Shown in pieces: positions 6,150-7,459 of a stretch of 7,459 bases of DNA. Made by a program: the position numbers and the translations under genes. Source of the stretch: Clostridiales bacterium (GTDB lineage: Bacteria > Bacillota > Clostridia > Lachnospirales > Anaerotignaceae); contig JAHZAW010000013.1 of assembly GCA_019423725.1 (NCBI GenBank), forward strand, positions 41,893-49,351. Reading direction: 5' to 3'. Under the pieces are notes generated by a model. That model had not been told where the DNA came from, searched no databases, and saw only the letters and a list, made by a program, of their open reading frames with translations. Numbering within the stretch: the first letter of the stretch is position 1; each line of letters opens with the position of its first letter.

Positions 6150-7202
6150 TTACTCGCCTTTTATCTTAGTAAATATCATTCTACCTGCCGATGTCTGAAG
6201 CACACTGGTCACAACTACCTCAAGGGTGTCTCCTATGCGCTTAGAGCCGCCTTCAACGACTATCATGGTTCCATCGTTGAGATAAGCGATGCCCTGTCCA
6301 TTTTCCTTGCCGGCCTTTATGATGGTTACTGTCATTTCCTCACCGGGAAGGAGCATGGGTTTAACGGCATTGGCCAGCTCATTTATATTGAGCACCTTTA
6401 CTCCCCTTACCTCAGCTACCTTATTGAGATTATAGTCGTTTGTGACAACATAGGCATCCATCTTTTCAGCCATTTTAAGGAGTTTTGAGTCGACCTCAAG
6501 TTTTTCTTTGGTGTTGAATTCCTTTATTACCACCGGAACATCCAGCTGTTTCTGTATCTCATTGAGTATATCCAGTCCTCTTCTCCCACGGTTTCTTTTA
6601 AGGCCGTCGGAAGAGTCCGCTATATGCCTGAGCTCATCAAGAACAAAGGTAGGGATAACGATTTTTCCTTCGATAAATCCCGTATGAAGAAGATCAAGTA
6701 TCCTTCCGTCGATTATAACACTGGTATCAAGTATTTTGGGCCTTCCCGCAGAAGACTTTGTCTGGCTGGATCTGAACATGGGGATATCAAGCTCGTCCCT
6801 CTTTCTGGTAGCAACACGGTATCCAAGGAAGCCAAGGGTAATATTGAGTATTACGGTTATGCCCGTTCCTACTATTCCGTATCCGTTTAAAGCCACACCG
6901 ATAAGGTTAGCTATTATAAGACCTATAACAACGCCCGCAACTCCCGTTATGAGTTCCTTTATATCCATCTTGACAAGTTTTCCCTCTGCCACACCCAGCT
7001 GTCTCATTATCGCATCAGCGGCAACGTCAGAGAATAATATAAAATAAATGATTCCGATGAAAATACCAAAAAGGATAACAGCATAATCTGCCACATACTG
7101 CTGTATCCCCCACAGGTTATTATTATAAAGTGCATATAAAAGACCTACCGCAATCGCCATAACAACAAGACTGATGACATCTCTGAAAATCTTCTTTATC
7201 AT
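6150..7202 (-). CDS. yacL: Membrane-anchored PIN/TRAM domain protein (YacL family)
   Basis: A 350-residue protein with four predicted membrane helices (about 8-26, 40-57, 81-105 and 109-130), then a linker, a PIN nuclease-fold domain (about 155-275) and a C-terminal TRAM domain (about 282-347), the usual YacL order. The PIN acidic residues are present: D159 in LDTSVIIDGR, E190 in LDELRHIADSSD, D238 in VDSKLLKMA and D256 in TNDYN, so a metal-dependent RNase activity is plausible. The TRAM domain suggests RNA binding. The physiological substrate of this family is not settled. The ATG at 7202 is chosen over a GTG at 7211 because that GTG overlaps the ribosome site. It is the first gene of the unit with ispD and rnhA. 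A promoter and a leader dyad lie upstream. Confidence 0.92.
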   Translation of the reverse strand: MIKKIFRDVISLVVMAIAVGLLYALYNNNLWGIQQYVADYAVILFGIFIGIIYFILFSDVAADAIMRQLGVAEGKLVKMDIKELITGVAGVVIGLIIANLIGVALNGYGIVGTGITVILNITLGFLGYRVATRKRDELDIPMFRSSQTKSSAGRPKILDTSVIIDGRILDLLHTGFIEGKIVIPTFVLDELRHIADSSDGLKRNRGRRGLDILNEIQKQLDVPVVIKEFNTKEKLEVDSKLLKMAEKMDAYVVTNDYNLNKVAEVRGVKVLNINELANAVKPMLLPGEEMTVTIIKAGKENGQGIAYLNDGTMIVVEGGSKRIGDTLEVVVTSVLQTSAGRMIFTKIKGE

Positions 7203-7207
7203 TAATT

Positions 7208-7215
7208 TCACCTCC
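7208..7215 (-). promoter_or_regulatory. Strong ribosome binding site deciding the yacL start
   Basis: GGAGGTGA on the minus strand is an 8-base match to the 16S 3' end complement. Its GGAGG core ends 8 bases before the ATG at 7202. The in-frame GTG at 7211 uses the last G of this core, so it cannot be the normal start. Confidence 0.9.
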
Positions 7216-7249
7216 CCTTTTTAAATAAATTTTTACTTGTATCAACCTT

Positions 7250-7288
7250 GGCACTATTAATGATCCCCCGACAAAAATTAATATTGCC
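7250..7288 (-). promoter_or_regulatory. Inverted repeat in the yacL leader
   Basis: Two 12-base arms (7250-7261 and 7277-7288) are complementary at 11 of 12 positions and enclose a 15-base loop with a run of five G on the minus strand. The dyad lies between the predicted -10 box and the start codon, so in the transcript it would be a 5' leader stem-loop. It could also be an operator with ATTAAT half-sites. No known riboswitch or protein-binding leader was recognised. Confidence 0.4.
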
Positions 7289-7309
7289 GCTAGGTTATCA
7301 TACAATACA

Positions 7310-7338
7310 AGGATACCATATATTGCATATAAGTTCAA
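7310..7338 (-). promoter_or_regulatory. Probable sigma-A promoter of the yacL-ispD-rnhA unit
   Basis: On the minus strand TTGAAC (7338-7333) and TATCCT (7315-7310) are separated by exactly 17 bases. Each box matches the consensus at four of six positions, including the most conserved ones. Transcription would start near 7303, giving a leader of about 100 bases. It lies downstream of the terminator at 7396-7429, as expected for the first promoter of a unit. Confidence 0.55.
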
Positions 7339-7395
7339 TTTAAATAATATTACAAAAAAATTAAGAACGTAATATCTATAGTTCCGCCAGCAAAC

Positions 7396-7429
7396 AAAAA
7401 GGAGAAAGCATTTCTGCTTTCTCCTTTTA
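7396..7429 (-). terminator. Rho-independent terminator of the gene upstream (outside window)
   Basis: The arms aaaaggagaaagca (7397-7410) and tgctttctcctttt (7415-7428) pair perfectly over 14 bp with a TTTC loop. On the minus strand the stem is followed by TTTTTGTTTG, so it probably ends a minus-strand gene lying beyond 7459. On the plus strand it is followed by little more than the T run of the arm, so plus-strand use is less likely. The last 30 bases of the window show no recognisable coding sequence. Confidence 0.85.
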
Positions 7430-7459
7430 TCGTTACGATAACGCTTAATATTTTATATC

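Noticed and set aside
7203..7211. GTG start giving YacL three extra residues
   Set aside because: The GTG overlaps the GGAGGTGA ribosome site. The ATG at 7202 has ideal 8-base spacing.
7123..7338. Minus-strand 71-residue reading frame starting in the yacL leader
   Set aside because: Its TTG start is the predicted -35 box, it has no ribosome site, and most of its length is leader or runs out of frame into yacL.

Overview
The window looks like ordinary chromosomal core sequence from a Gram-positive anaerobe of the Clostridia, most like Lachnospiraceae. The evidence is the protein families (a PIN/TRAM protein of the YacL type next to ispD, a SpoVB/MurJ-like flippase, TypA, a 66-residue cold-shock protein), strong GGAGG-type ribosome sites, sigma-A-type promoters, and heavy use of ATA (Ile) and AGG/AGA (Arg) codons. 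The taxon is inferred from these traits, not shown. No mobile element, CRISPR array, tRNA, rRNA or phage gene was seen.

Layout, left to right. Bases 2-298 (+ strand) hold the 3' end of proC (last step of proline synthesis), which runs into a hairpin terminator at 311-340. Everything else is on the minus strand, so it is best read from right to left. A strong hairpin at 7396-7429 ends an unseen upstream gene. A likely promoter (7310-7338) then drives yacL (PIN/TRAM, 6150-7202), ispD (5428-6144) and rnhA (4974-5456), which are tightly packed, with rnhA overlapping ispD. A near-consensus promoter (4881-4909) next drives a small cold-shock protein gene (4601-4801) through a leader with a hairpin, and this gene ends in a strong terminator at 4503-4536. 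The translational GTPase gene typA (2540-4369) follows with its own probable promoter. After a 163-base gap with one minus-strand hairpin come a 14-helix-type lipid-linked oligosaccharide flippase (763-2376) and, 14 bases on, a small unrecognised membrane-anchored protein (338-748). The last gene meets proC head-on at the shared terminator.

Functional picture. IspD supplies the MEP isoprenoid pathway, whose end products include the undecaprenyl carrier used by flippases of the MurJ/SpoVB type, so two steps linked to envelope building sit in this window, although in separate transcription units. TypA and the cold-shock protein are both linked in other bacteria to ribosome and RNA function under stress or cold. 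RNase HI removes RNA from RNA-DNA hybrids. No previously undescribed system was identified. The points most worth checking are the unknown protein coupled to the flippase, the terminator-like hairpin in the cold-shock leader, a dyad in the yacL leader, the odd start of rnhA, and the stop codon of the last gene lying against a terminator stem.
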